From Marine Group I thaumarchaeote (GTDB lineage: Archaea; Thermoproteota; Nitrososphaeria; Nitrososphaerales; Nitrosopumilaceae): a stretch of 64,000 bases of DNA. Position 1 is the stretch's first letter. Each line of letters opens with the position of its first letter. Location of the stretch: positions 1 to 64,000 of the forward strand of contig JACATG010000001.1 in assembly GCA_013390905.1 (NCBI GenBank). Reading direction: 5' to 3'. The notes beneath the pieces were generated by a model. The model ran no database searches, was not told the origin of the DNA, and was given only the letters and a program-made list of their open reading frames with translations. Made by a program: the position numbers and the translations under genes. Of the stretch, positions 44,480-52,856 are shown piece by piece.

Positions 44480-45018
44480 CTATATTTTTTTAATTGAGAA
44501 AGTAATTTTTCTATTTTAAGATCTTTTTCTTTAATAATTTCCATTATTTTTTTTTCTGAAATTGTGATATTTAGATCAATAACTGCCTGAATAGCACTTT
44601 TTCTTACTTCTAAATTACAATCTAATAAAGACTCAAGAAAAATTTCTTTAGCTTCTTGAGCTTTAAGATATCCCAGTGCCCCAATCGCACATGATCTGAC
44701 CATAGAACGTTCATCTTTTGCAAGTTTTATAATTTCTGGAATTGCAGTTATTTCATTTCTATTTGCTAATACTAATGATGCAAAACCTCTGATATTTTTA
44801 CTTGTAGAATTCAAACTTTTAATTAAGAAATTTGAAATTTTATTTTCGTTTAATACAAGCGAACTAAATGCTTCTCCTCTAACTTGAATATCATCATCAT
44901 CTAATTTTAAAATTATTTTTTCTAAAATTTCTGGATTATCTGTATTATCTAAAGTTTCTAAAATCTTAATTTTTTCTTCAGAACTTCCTAATTCTAAAAC
45001 TTTCAAAATATTTTCCAA
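44461..45018 (-). CDS. HEAT-repeat protein
   Basis: This 185-residue protein is almost entirely alpha-helical repeats of the HEAT/PBS-lyase type (DDDIQVRGEAFSSLV, KNIRGFASLVLANR, SMVRSCAIGALGYL, LEVRKSAIQAVIDL). It is a protein-binding scaffold of unknown partner. Its stop codon (complement of TCA at 44461-44463) falls in the T-loop of tRNA-Ala, so the last six residues (SGPEGI) are read from the antisense of the tRNA. Confidence 0.8.
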   Translation of the reverse strand: MENILKVLELGSSEEKIKILETLDNTDNPEILEKIILKLDDDDIQVRGEAFSSLVLNENKISNFLIKSLNSTSKNIRGFASLVLANRNEITAIPEIIKLAKDERSMVRSCAIGALGYLKAQEAKEIFLESLLDCNLEVRKSAIQAVIDLNITISEKKIMEIIKEKDLKIEKLLSQLKKYSGPEGI

Positions 45019-45132
45019 GTTCTGAATAAATCACTCTTTTCTAGTTAATAATAGTTCAAATTTTTCAAAAAATTCTGATAGATCGTAAAAAAATTCTTTT
45101 AGATTTAAATTATCCTTAAATGGTTGAATATC

Positions 45133-45741
45133 ATGTCAACAGAAAACACACAGTCTTCTACACCTAAAGAGACTACAGAAAACACACAGTCTTCTGATCC
45201 TAAAGAGACTACAGAAAACACACAGTCTTCTGATCCTAAAGAGACTACAGAAAACACACAGTCTTCTGATCCTAAAGAGACTACAGAAAACACACAGTCT
45301 TCTGATCCTAAAGAGACTACAGAAAACACACAGTCTTCTGATCCTAAAGAGACTACAGAAAACACACAGTCTTCTGATCCTAAAGAGACTACAGAAAACA
45401 CACAGTCTTCTGATCCTAAAGAGACTACAGAAAACACACAGTCTTCTAAACCTAAAGAAACTTCAGGAAACAGAGATACTATATTCATAGGTAAGAAACC
45501 ATTGATGGCATATGTTACATCCACATTAATTCAATTGGCAAACTTACCAGCCGTTTACATCAAAGCTAGAGGAATGAGCATAGGTCGCGCTGTAGATGTA
45601 GCTCAAATTATTGCACGAAAAACAGAAAGTGCAGGCTATACTATCGGAGCAATTAATATCGGCTCAGAAGCATTGGAATCACAAGACGGCAGAACCAGAA
45701 ACGTTTCAACAATAGAAATTGAAGTAAAGAGAAACTCGTAA
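45133..45741 (+). CDS. albA: Alba chromatin protein with a repetitive N-terminal extension
   Basis: From ATG 45133 (202 residues), the C-terminal about 90 residues are Alba: DTIFIGKKPLMAYVTSTLIQ, KARGMSIGRAVDVAQIIARK and NVSTIEIEVKR, an archaeal DNA/RNA-binding protein. Before it lie nine 12-residue repeats of the type TENTQSSDPKET (residues about 3-110), rich in Ser, Thr, Glu and probably disordered. The typical Alba has no such tail. I prefer ATG 45133 to TTG 45124; TTAAAT-like elements upstream suggest a leaderless start. Confidence 0.92.
   Translation: MSTENTQSSTPKETTENTQSSDPKETTENTQSSDPKETTENTQSSDPKETTENTQSSDPKETTENTQSSDPKETTENTQSSDPKETTENTQSSDPKETTENTQSSKPKETSGNRDTIFIGKKPLMAYVTSTLIQLANLPAVYIKARGMSIGRAVDVAQIIARKTESAGYTIGAINIGSEALESQDGRTRNVSTIEIEVKRNS
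45139..45462. repeat. 9 x 36-bp coding tandem repeat in the Alba gene
   Basis: Nine 36-bp units encode TENTQSSxPKET with x = Thr in unit 1, Asp in units 2-8 and Lys in unit 9. Units 2-8 are identical in DNA as far as I can read, a sign of recent expansion. Confidence 0.95.
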
Positions 45742-45770
45742 TAAACACGCTTTACTTGAAATTTTTTATT

Positions 45771-46637
45771 TTATTTTCTCTTAGAAAATCTATACTTCTT
45801 TTCCATCTTTCTGAACTTTGGAAGTTCAACTAAATCATTAAACTGATCAAAATTCACAACTTTTTGTTTATATTTTGTAGTATTCCCTGATTTCTTTAAT
45901 TCTTTTAGAATATTCATGGTTGCAAATGTATTAGCATACAAAACAGATAGTGGATAGAGAATTATTTTAAATCCTATCTTGTTTAATGTTTCAGCCGAAC
46001 TCAATGGTGTAGCTCCTCCTTCAATCATGTTTGCAACTAATGGCGCATTGATTTCTCTTCCAATCTTTTTCATTTCATCCAATGATCTTGGGGCTTCCAC
46101 AAATATTGCATCTGCGCCTGTTTTCTTATTTTGTTTTCCACGCTCAATAGCTACATCTAATCCTTCAGTAGCTCTTGCATCTGTTCTTGCAACAATTATG
46201 AAATCTTTGCTTTCTCTTGCATCAAGTGCAGCTGATAATTTCTCAGTGTATTCTTCTTGTGAAATTACTTCTTTTCCTTGCATGTGTCCACATCTTTTAG
46301 GCCATCTTTGATCTTCGAGAAAAATTCCTGCAGCTCCTGATGATTCTAGTTCCTTTACTAATTTCCATACACTCAAAGCATTTCCATATCCTGTATCTGA
46401 ATCAACGATTACAGGTACTGAAACTGCTCTGCATATGCGTCTCGCATTATCTACTGTTTCTGTTGCTCCAATAAATCCATAATCTGGCATTCCAAATAGA
46501 GTTGCAGATGTACCATAACCTGTTTGGAACATTACCTCAAATCCAACTTTTTGGGCAATTTTTGCACCTAATGCATCATAAACTCCTGGAATAACAAGTG
46601 GTTTTTTTGACTTTAACATATTTCTTAAATTTTTCAT
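45771..46637 (-). CDS. Isocitrate lyase/PEP mutase-superfamily enzyme
   Basis: This 288-residue TIM-barrel enzyme has PVIVDSDTGYGN (metal-binding), IFLEDQRWPKRCGHMQGKEV (loop with the catalytic Cys as in 2-methylisocitrate lyase) and IIVARTDARATEG. A 2-methylisocitrate lyase-like C-C lyase is likely, but the superfamily is broad and no citrate-synthase-like partner is adjacent. It is transcribed alone, downstream of PadR on the same strand. Confidence 0.85.
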   Translation of the reverse strand: MKNLRNMLKSKKPLVIPGVYDALGAKIAQKVGFEVMFQTGYGTSATLFGMPDYGFIGATETVDNARRICRAVSVPVIVDSDTGYGNALSVWKLVKELESSGAAGIFLEDQRWPKRCGHMQGKEVISQEEYTEKLSAALDARESKDFIIVARTDARATEGLDVAIERGKQNKKTGADAIFVEAPRSLDEMKKIGREINAPLVANMIEGGATPLSSAETLNKIGFKIILYPLSVLYANTFATMNILKELKKSGNTTKYKQKVVNFDQFNDLVELPKFRKMEKKYRFSKRK

Positions 46638-46752
46638 AATTGTGTTCTTTCTCTGAATTATTTATGATTTTAATCAAAAATTATTCGATATTATTTTATA
46701 GACATTATCTAGATTTGATTCTCTGAGAAATTTCAAATAATTTTCTATATTG

Positions 46753-47262
46753 CTATTCGATCTTAATTTCTTTGCCTTTCTTCTGTACTTCTTTTCCTTG
46801 AATTTTCTTTAATTCTGATTCAAGAAAATGTTTGTATTTCTTTGTTTCATCATCAGTCATATGAGTAAAATTTGAACTTAAGATAGAACCCATTGCTGAA
46901 ATCTTTTCTAATATATCTATGGCAACAAATCTTCCTACGTTGCTAAGTCTAAATAAAACCTCCAATTGCTTTCTAACAATCTCGTTTATCATATCTACAT
47001 CAGCTGCTGTTTCGTTTCCTTTCTTTGTTAGTTGATATTTTCCATCTTTAGTTTCTTTAATTAATTCCTCATCTAGTAATCGACCTAATAATGGATAGAT
47101 CAATCCTGGAGATGGTTTCCAAATTCCGTTACTTTGTTCAACTGCATAATCGATGATCTCTTTTCCAGTACGTTCTTTCTTTTTCAATAATTCTAAAATA
47201 AAATATCTAGAAAACCCTCTAGGAATTGAACTTCCTACTCTCTGAAACCACTCCGAAATCAT
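46753..47262 (-). CDS. PadR-family transcriptional regulator
   Basis: About 169 residues from ATG 47262 (MISEWFQRVG). The winged-helix domain follows the PadR plan: FSRYFILELLKKKERTGKEI, then WKPSPGLIYPLLGRLLDEEL and a wing (DGKYQLTKKG); a helical dimerisation tail follows. GTG 47277 would add five residues but falls inside the operator palindrome and is unlikely. It is divergent from the succinate dehydrogenase operon. Confidence 0.9.
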   Translation of the reverse strand: MISEWFQRVGSSIPRGFSRYFILELLKKKERTGKEIIDYAVEQSNGIWKPSPGLIYPLLGRLLDEELIKETKDGKYQLTKKGNETAADVDMINEIVRKQLEVLFRLSNVGRFVAIDILEKISAMGSILSSNFTHMTDDETKKYKHFLESELKKIQGKEVQKKGKEIKIE

Positions 47263-47284
47263 CACTAGTGATATCACTAGTGAT
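47261..47284. promoter_or_regulatory. Tandem perfect palindromes, probable PadR operator
   Basis: ATCACTAGTGAT occurs twice back to back (47261-47272 and 47273-47284); each is a perfect 12-bp palindrome. They lie exactly between the PadR start codon and an AT-rich TATA-like segment (47285-47293), so a bound dimer on each would block polymerase entry: classic autorepression geometry. The sdhA TATA candidate (CATATTTATC, 47322-47331) begins 38 bp further on, so effects on sdh are possible. Confidence 0.75.
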
Positions 47285-47357
47285 ATATTTTAATATTTGA
47301 GATTTCTCCTCTTAATTACTACATATTTATCACACTCAAAGCAAGTTTGTCTGAAAA

Positions 47358-49070
47358 ATGACTGATTCCATCGAATTTGATTTGATAATATGTGGTTCTG
47401 GCCTTGCTGGCTTACGAGCCGCAATAGCAGCTGCAAAAAAAGGACCAAATCTCAAAATCGGTATTGTTTCAAAATTACAAGTAATGCGTTCTCATTCTGT
47501 ATCTGCAGAAGGAGGAACTGCAGCAGTACTTTTTGAAGATGAAGGAGATACTATTGAATCCCATATTTATGATACCATATATGGAAGTGACTTTCTTGCA
47601 GACCAAGATGTTGCTGAAAAACTTTGTGTAGAAATACCAAAAGAAATTCATCAATTAGAACACTGGGGAATGCCATGGTCTAGAAGAGACGATGGCAGAC
47701 TTGATCAAAGAAACTTTGGTGGTTATAGTTTTCCAAGAGCAACTTATGCATCAGATAAAGTTGGCTTTTTTGAAATGCAAACTTTGTATGATACATGTCA
47801 AAAATATGAAAATATAGAATATCTCAATGAATGGTTTGCAACATCAATTATTCATGACGGAAAACGATTCATGGGACTTACTGCAATTGAATTATCTTCT
47901 GGTACATTTTACATAATTAAAGGAAAAGCTCTTATCATTGCAACTGGTGGTGCTGGAAGATTATACAGCTTTTCAACTTATGCACTGTCATCAACTCCAG
48001 ATGGATTGGATATGGGATTTCGTGCTGGCATGGCACTAAAAGATATGGAGTTTGTGCAATTTCATCCAACAGGAATTTTACCATCTGGAATTTTGATCAC
48101 AGAAGGTGCAAGAGGTGAAGGTGCTTATCTACTTAACAACAAAGGTGAACGATTTATGAAAAATTATGCAGCTAGTAAAATGGAATTAGCTCCACGTGAT
48201 ATTGTATCAAGATCAATAATGACAGAAATTCAAGAAGGTCGTGGATTCAAACATGAAACTGGGGTTGATTGTATGAAACTTGATTTAAGACATATTGGGG
48301 ATGAAAAGATTAAAGAGAAACTAGGTGGAATTAGAGAAATTTCTATCAAATTTTCTGGAATTGACCCTGCTAAAGAATTACTTGACATTAGACCTGTTTG
48401 TCATTATATGATGGGAGGAATTCATACTGATATTCAGGGTGCAACACAAATGCAAGGAGTTTGGGCTGCAGGTGAGGCTGCGTGTAATAGTGTTCATGGT
48501 TCAAACCGACTAGGCGCAAATTCAACCTCGGAATGTATCGTTTGGGGTAAAATTACTGGAGAATTGGCAGTAGAATATATCCAAAAAGGAATTCCATCAA
48601 TTTCTTGGCCAAATAGTTTGGTTGAAGCAGAAGAAAAGAGAATCTATGATGGAATCTTTAGAGGAAGTGGTGATGTAAATCCATATGAAATTAGACAAGA
48701 ACTTACTGATACTATGAATGAAAAGGCCTATGTCTACAGAAATGAAACTGATTTAGTAGAAGGTCTCAAGAAGATTCGTGATCTTAGAGAGCAGACTTGG
48801 AAACATGTTGATGATAAGGCAAAAGAGTATAACACTAACTTTTCAAATGTAATGGAACTTGATTCTATGTTTAGAGTAGCAGAAGTTGTGTTGATTGGTG
48901 CAATTAACAGGAAAGAATCTCGTGGTGCACATGCAAGAACTGATTATACTAAACGTGATGATACAAACTTCTTACATCATACACTTGCTTACTATGATCC
49001 AAATGAACCAATCATGAAAACATTTCCAGTAACAATTACTAAGTACAAGCCAGTGGAGAGAAAATATTAG
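47358..49070 (+). CDS. sdhA: Succinate dehydrogenase/fumarate reductase flavoprotein subunit
   Basis: This 570-residue catalytic subunit of complex II has the FAD Rossmann motif LIICGSGLAGLRAAIAA, the flavinylation His in RSHSVSAEGGTAA, substrate-binding FHPTGI and EGARGEGAYL, and HYMMGGIHTD with C-terminal residues RGAHARTDYTKRDD. It oxidises succinate, which in the 3HP/4HB cycle context also links carbon flow to the quinone pool. First gene of the sdhA-C-D-B operon, with TATA candidate CATATTTATC about 30 bp upstream. Confidence 0.96.
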   Translation: MTDSIEFDLIICGSGLAGLRAAIAAAKKGPNLKIGIVSKLQVMRSHSVSAEGGTAAVLFEDEGDTIESHIYDTIYGSDFLADQDVAEKLCVEIPKEIHQLEHWGMPWSRRDDGRLDQRNFGGYSFPRATYASDKVGFFEMQTLYDTCQKYENIEYLNEWFATSIIHDGKRFMGLTAIELSSGTFYIIKGKALIIATGGAGRLYSFSTYALSSTPDGLDMGFRAGMALKDMEFVQFHPTGILPSGILITEGARGEGAYLLNNKGERFMKNYAASKMELAPRDIVSRSIMTEIQEGRGFKHETGVDCMKLDLRHIGDEKIKEKLGGIREISIKFSGIDPAKELLDIRPVCHYMMGGIHTDIQGATQMQGVWAAGEAACNSVHGSNRLGANSTSECIVWGKITGELAVEYIQKGIPSISWPNSLVEAEEKRIYDGIFRGSGDVNPYEIRQELTDTMNEKAYVYRNETDLVEGLKKIRDLREQTWKHVDDKAKEYNTNFSNVMELDSMFRVAEVVLIGAINRKESRGAHARTDYTKRDDTNFLHHTLAYYDPNEPIMKTFPVTITKYKPVERKY

Positions 49071-49502
49071 ATGACCAAAGACGAACACAAAGAGGGCATT
49101 GGAGGAATGGCCAATCCACGTCGCTATGGAATCGAACGAGTTGCATATTTGTTAATGCGATTAAGTGGGTTAGGATTATTGGCATATTTTGTAGCTCACA
49201 TTTATGAAACAAGTAATATTCTGAGAGGACAAGTTGGATGGGATGAATTGTTAGAAATGACATCAACTACTGAAGGACATATTATTTTATCAATTGTAAT
49301 TGGAATGTGTGTATTTCATACTGTTAATGGAATTAGAGTGATGTTAGGACATGGAGGAGTTGGTGTAGGAAAACCTGCTAGACCTGATTATCCATATGAG
49401 CCAGCATCACAAAATTACAGACATAAGATAGGTATCTATTCTGCAATTGTTCTTGCAGCATTTGCAATGATGTATGGACTAGCGGTATTGTTTGGTGAAT
49501 AA
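49071..49502 (+). CDS. sdhC: Succinate dehydrogenase membrane anchor (SdhC-like)
   Basis: This 143-residue protein has three membrane helices (about 22-42, 62-85 and 117-138) and His residues in YFVAHIYETSNIL and VCVFHTVNGIRVML-type segments that could ligate heme b. It abuts sdhA with no gap and is followed by sdhD. Subunit naming rests on position. Confidence 0.88.
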   Translation: MTKDEHKEGIGGMANPRRYGIERVAYLLMRLSGLGLLAYFVAHIYETSNILRGQVGWDELLEMTSTTEGHIILSIVIGMCVFHTVNGIRVMLGHGGVGVGKPARPDYPYEPASQNYRHKIGIYSAIVLAAFAMMYGLAVLFGE

Positions 49503-49503
49503 G

Positions 49504-49848
49504 ATGAGAGAAAGCACAATCATGAAAATTCACTATGGAACTGCCATTGCAGCAGTAGCCCTAGTGGCAGTTCACGTTTTGATGCGCCTTACGCAGGGAT
49601 TTGCAGAATCCTTAGAGTATGAAAGTGTTCTTGCCAACTACAAATTCGTTCCATATGCTATAATGTTGGAATTAATACTTGTCTTACTTTCAATTCATGG
49701 ATTTAATGGTCTTAGAGTTATTTTATTGGAATTAAAACAAGGAAGAATTTATGAAAAAGCCGTTTCTTATGGTTGTCTAGCTGCAATGATTGGATTAATA
49801 GCATACGGTTCAAGAACAATTATTGTGGTTAACATGGGGTTGGTATAG
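49504..49848 (+). CDS. sdhD: Succinate dehydrogenase membrane anchor (SdhD-like)
   Basis: A 114-residue three-helix protein from ATG 49504 (MRESTIMKIHYGT), which directly follows the sdhC stop; TTG 49492 would overlap sdhC and add four residues. AVHVLMRLTQGF and LSIHGFNGLRVILLE carry His residues matching the second heme or quinone side. Third gene of the sdh operon. Confidence 0.85.
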   Translation: MRESTIMKIHYGTAIAAVALVAVHVLMRLTQGFAESLEYESVLANYKFVPYAIMLELILVLLSIHGFNGLRVILLELKQGRIYEKAVSYGCLAAMIGLIAYGSRTIIVVNMGLV

Positions 49849-49850
49849 AA

Positions 49851-50618
49851 ATGGCACAGGTATCTAGCATTGCAGAGGAACAAGCATCAACACCATTATC
49901 TTCTTCTAAATCAATAACACTTAGAATTTCAAGATATAATCCCAAACATGATGATTCAAGTGTATTTATGGAATTTACTGTTCCATATCAGAAATGGACA
50001 ACTGTTTTGGAGGCAATTCTTGACGTCAAAAAACACTTTGATCATTCAGTAGCTGTTCGCTACTCTTGTAGACAAGCAACATGTGGTTCATGTGGAATGA
50101 TGATTAATGGAAAACCAAAACTTGCATGTTTTACAAAAATTAGTGAACTAAACTCTGATGTTATTACAGTTGAACCTATGAGTAACTTTCCAATTATTCG
50201 TGATTTGGCTGTAAAGTTTGAAAGAATGTTTGAGACCCATCATAAAATTAAACCATATCTAATTAGAGATGATACGGAACTAGAATCCGATGCAAAAGAA
50301 TTCTTACAATCTCCTAAAGAAGTAGAACAATATATCCAATTTGCCAATTGTATCAAATGTGGTTTGTGTAATTCTGCATGTCCTACAATGGCAACAGATT
50401 CTTCATTTGTTGGACCACAAGCATTAGCTCAAGCATATCGATATGTTGCAGATAGCAGAGACAAGGGCAAAGATTCCAGACTTAAGATGATTGATGAACC
50501 TCATGGAATATGGAGATGTCACTTTGCTGGGTCTTGTAGTCAAGTATGTCCAAAAGGAGTTGATCCTGCAATGGGAATACAACTGCTTCGAGGCTATTTA
50601 CTAGGATTTAGAAGTTAA
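49851..50618 (+). CDS. sdhB: Succinate dehydrogenase iron-sulfur subunit
   Basis: This 255-residue electron-transfer subunit has a 2Fe-2S ferredoxin domain (SCRQATCGSCGMMINGKPKLAC), then CIKCGLCNSACP and CHFAGSCSQVCPKG for the 4Fe-4S and 3Fe-4S clusters. A short extra N-terminus (about 20 residues) precedes the core. The stop overlaps the convergent MIP18-like gene by 4 nt. Confidence 0.96.
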   Translation: MAQVSSIAEEQASTPLSSSKSITLRISRYNPKHDDSSVFMEFTVPYQKWTTVLEAILDVKKHFDHSVAVRYSCRQATCGSCGMMINGKPKLACFTKISELNSDVITVEPMSNFPIIRDLAVKFERMFETHHKIKPYLIRDDTELESDAKEFLQSPKEVEQYIQFANCIKCGLCNSACPTMATDSSFVGPQALAQAYRYVADSRDKGKDSRLKMIDEPHGIWRCHFAGSCSQVCPKGVDPAMGIQLLRGYLLGFRS

Positions 50619-50938
50619 CTAAGTTTTTTTGGGTTTGGGCTATTGTTTACTTGATTGTTAATCTGCTCTGCCATAAAGTGATTTGAAACATTTACTTTAA
50701 CATCATCAACACCATCTACCTTCAAAAGATAATCGTGAACATCTTGGCAAATCTTAAAACCAAAAACTGCCGGACAGAATGGACTAGTAAGATGTAAATC
50801 AACTTTAACATTACTATCATTGATATCAACCTCATCAATTAATTCTAATTCAACAATTGATGTGTTAATTTCTGGATCTACAATCTTTGATAGCTCATCG
50901 AAGATTTTTACTCGTAGTAATTTGATATCTTGACTCAT
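50615..50938 (-). CDS. MIP18/DUF59-type iron-sulfur assembly factor
   Basis: About 107 residues from ATG 50938 (MSQDIKLLRVK). DELSKIVDPEINTSIVELELIDEV and LTSPFCPAVFGFK, with the reactive Cys, match the DUF59 family that helps deliver iron-sulfur clusters. Its position end-to-end with sdhB fits that role. The longer start at 50971 is less likely. Confidence 0.88.
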   Translation of the reverse strand: MSQDIKLLRVKIFDELSKIVDPEINTSIVELELIDEVDINDSNVKVDLHLTSPFCPAVFGFKICQDVHDYLLKVDGVDDVKVNVSNHFMAEQINNQVNNSPNPKKLS

Positions 50939-50987
50939 GTGGGCAAAAGCGTCGATGCTATATATAACCATTCTAAAACCTTAGGTA

Positions 50988-52448
50988 ATGTATCGCTCAC
51001 GTCTAGGAAATGATTTGAGTGGCATTACTTTAGATTATGTTTCATCAATAGATGATGATTCTGAAATTGCACTCTATGATATTATTGGAAGCCAAGCCCA
51101 TACTTTGATGTTATATCAAAAAAACATCATAACAAAAAATGATGCAAAAAAAATCTTGTTAGCTTTAAAACATTTGAAAAAAGAAAAATTTGATTCATTA
51201 TCTGGCGCAGAGGACATTCATGAATTAATTGAATCACTAGTAATCAAAAAGGCTGGAATGGCAAGTGGGGGAAAAATGCATACTGCAAGGTCACGAAACG
51301 ATCAGGTTGCTTTAGATATTAGAATGAAAATTAGAGACGACATCAATATCATTTGCAATTGTCTTCTAGATACTATTGAAGCTCTTGTTTCTGTGGCAAA
51401 AAATCACCAGAAAACAATAATGCCACTTTACACTCATCTTCAGCAAGCTCAAGCAGGTCTATTTTCTCATTATCTTTTGGCACATGCAGATGTTTTGTCA
51501 AGAGATTTTCAACGACTTTATGGAACCTTTGAACGAGTTAACCAAAGTCCACTTGGCGCAGGACCTATTGGGGGAACAAGTCTACCAATTGATAGACATA
51601 GCACTGCAAAGATGTTAGGTTTTGATGATCTTGTTGAGAATTCAATTGATGCAACAAGTACACGTGATTTTGTGGCTGAATATGTTGCAATGATTTCAAT
51701 TTTGATGACTAATTTAAGTAGAATATCTGAAGATTTTGTACTCTGGTCTACATCTGAATTTTCTTTTATTGAACTATCTGATGAATTTACATCTCCTTCA
51801 AGCGTAATGCCTCAAAAGAAGAATCCAGATGTTTTGGAATTAACAAGGGGTAAAACTGCTGAAGTTATTGGAAACTTAACTGCAATTCTAACAACTATCA
51901 AAGGACTAGCAACAGGTTATGGACGTGATTTACAACAAATAAAATCATCTATTTGGTCCACATCAAAAATATCTATTAGCTCACTGTTAATTTTAAAATC
52001 AATACTCCTTACTTTGAAAGTGAATAAAAAACAAATGAAAAAAGTTACTGAATCAAGTAATCTTATTGCACTAGATATTGCTGAAAAATTAGTTCAAGAG
52101 GGAATTCCATTTAGAGTGACGCATAAAATTACAGGTGTTTTGGTCCAAATGGCATATCATTCAAAAAAATCTATTTCAAAATTGACTTCAACAGAAATCA
52201 AAAAATCTGTAGTTGGTACTAAAGTAAATCCAAAAATCGTTTCAAAAATTATCTCCTCTACAACTATTATCTCCTCTTTAAAAGATAGAAAATCATATGG
52301 TTCATCAGGATATGATGAACAAAAAAGAATGATCTCTGATAGAATTCAAAAGATCAATAACTATAGAACAACTATTACTAATAGAGAAAATAAAATTAAT
52401 TTATCTATTGAAAACTTGGAAAAACAAGTTAATGAAATAATTCGATAA
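50988..52448 (+). CDS. argH: Argininosuccinate lyase
   Basis: This 486-residue enzyme splits argininosuccinate into arginine and fumarate. Motifs are MHTARSRNDQVALDIR, TPLYTHLQQAQ-type loop with PLGAGPIGGTSLPIDR, and the fumarase/lyase signature SSVMPQKKNPD. The C-terminal 60 residues are longer and more Lys/Ser-rich than usual. It is divergent from the MIP18-like gene. Confidence 0.95.
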   Translation: MYRSRLGNDLSGITLDYVSSIDDDSEIALYDIIGSQAHTLMLYQKNIITKNDAKKILLALKHLKKEKFDSLSGAEDIHELIESLVIKKAGMASGGKMHTARSRNDQVALDIRMKIRDDINIICNCLLDTIEALVSVAKNHQKTIMPLYTHLQQAQAGLFSHYLLAHADVLSRDFQRLYGTFERVNQSPLGAGPIGGTSLPIDRHSTAKMLGFDDLVENSIDATSTRDFVAEYVAMISILMTNLSRISEDFVLWSTSEFSFIELSDEFTSPSSVMPQKKNPDVLELTRGKTAEVIGNLTAILTTIKGLATGYGRDLQQIKSSIWSTSKISISSLLILKSILLTLKVNKKQMKKVTESSNLIALDIAEKLVQEGIPFRVTHKITGVLVQMAYHSKKSISKLTSTEIKKSVVGTKVNPKIVSKIISSTTIISSLKDRKSYGSSGYDEQKRMISDRIQKINNYRTTITNRENKINLSIENLEKQVNEIIR

Positions 52449-52467
52449 CTGTAATAAAGAAAAGTAA

Positions 52468-52541
52468 CGGGTCTAGAGGGATTCGGACCCTCGACAACCG
52501 GATTAAAAGTCCGGTGCGCTACCTGGCTGCGCCATAGACCC
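52468..52541 (-). tRNA. tRNA-Lys(TTT)
   Basis: The complement has acceptor GGGTCTA/TAGACCC, anticodon stem CCGGA/TCCGG with loop CTTTTAA (anticodon TTT), T-arm GAGGG/CCCTC and discriminator G. The T-loop reads TCCGAAT, with C where U55 (usually pseudouridine) is expected. Confidence 0.93.
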
Positions 52542-52637
52542 TTACGAAAAATACTTTAGGTGTATAATTTAGTCTTTTACAAAATTTTTTGTTGTGACAG
52601 AAACTTTTAATCTGGCAATTTGATTCAAAGTATTTGT

Positions 52638-52715
52638 GCCCTTGTAGTATAGCCCGGTCTAGAATTCGGCCCTGTCACGGCTGAGACGCGTGTTCAAATC
52701 CCGCCGAGGGCGCCA
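52638..52715 (+). tRNA. tRNA-Asp(GTC) with encoded CCA
   Basis: Acceptor GCCCTTG/CGAGGGC, anticodon stem CGGCC/GGCTG with loop CTGTCAC (anticodon GTC), discriminator G at 52712 and a genomic CCA at 52713-52715. The T-stem GCGTG/CCCGC has a T.C mismatch at pair 52:62. The variable region is 4 nt. Confidence 0.9.
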
Positions 52716-52856
52716 TAATTTTTACAAAATTTAGTTAGCAAAAAATCATTTTACTTCCGATTAGAATGATATTTGCAGATATTGTTATTCAAAAAAGAAA
52801 TGATGAATGATTTCTCATCAAGAATATTAAAATTCAGGCAATAATAGTAAATTTTG

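Noticed and set aside
45139-45462. Possible CRISPR array because of regular direct repeats
   Set aside because: The repeats abut without spacers and translate in frame into the Alba protein.
45105-45524. 139-residue antisense frame over the Alba repeats
   Set aside because: It is the minus-strand reading of the 36-bp repeats (repeated SLGSEDCVFSVV) and has no independent promoter or family.
47262-47277. Start of PadR at GTG 47277
   Set aside because: That codon lies inside the double palindrome and too close to the TATA segment; ATG 47262 fits the family start and promoter geometry.
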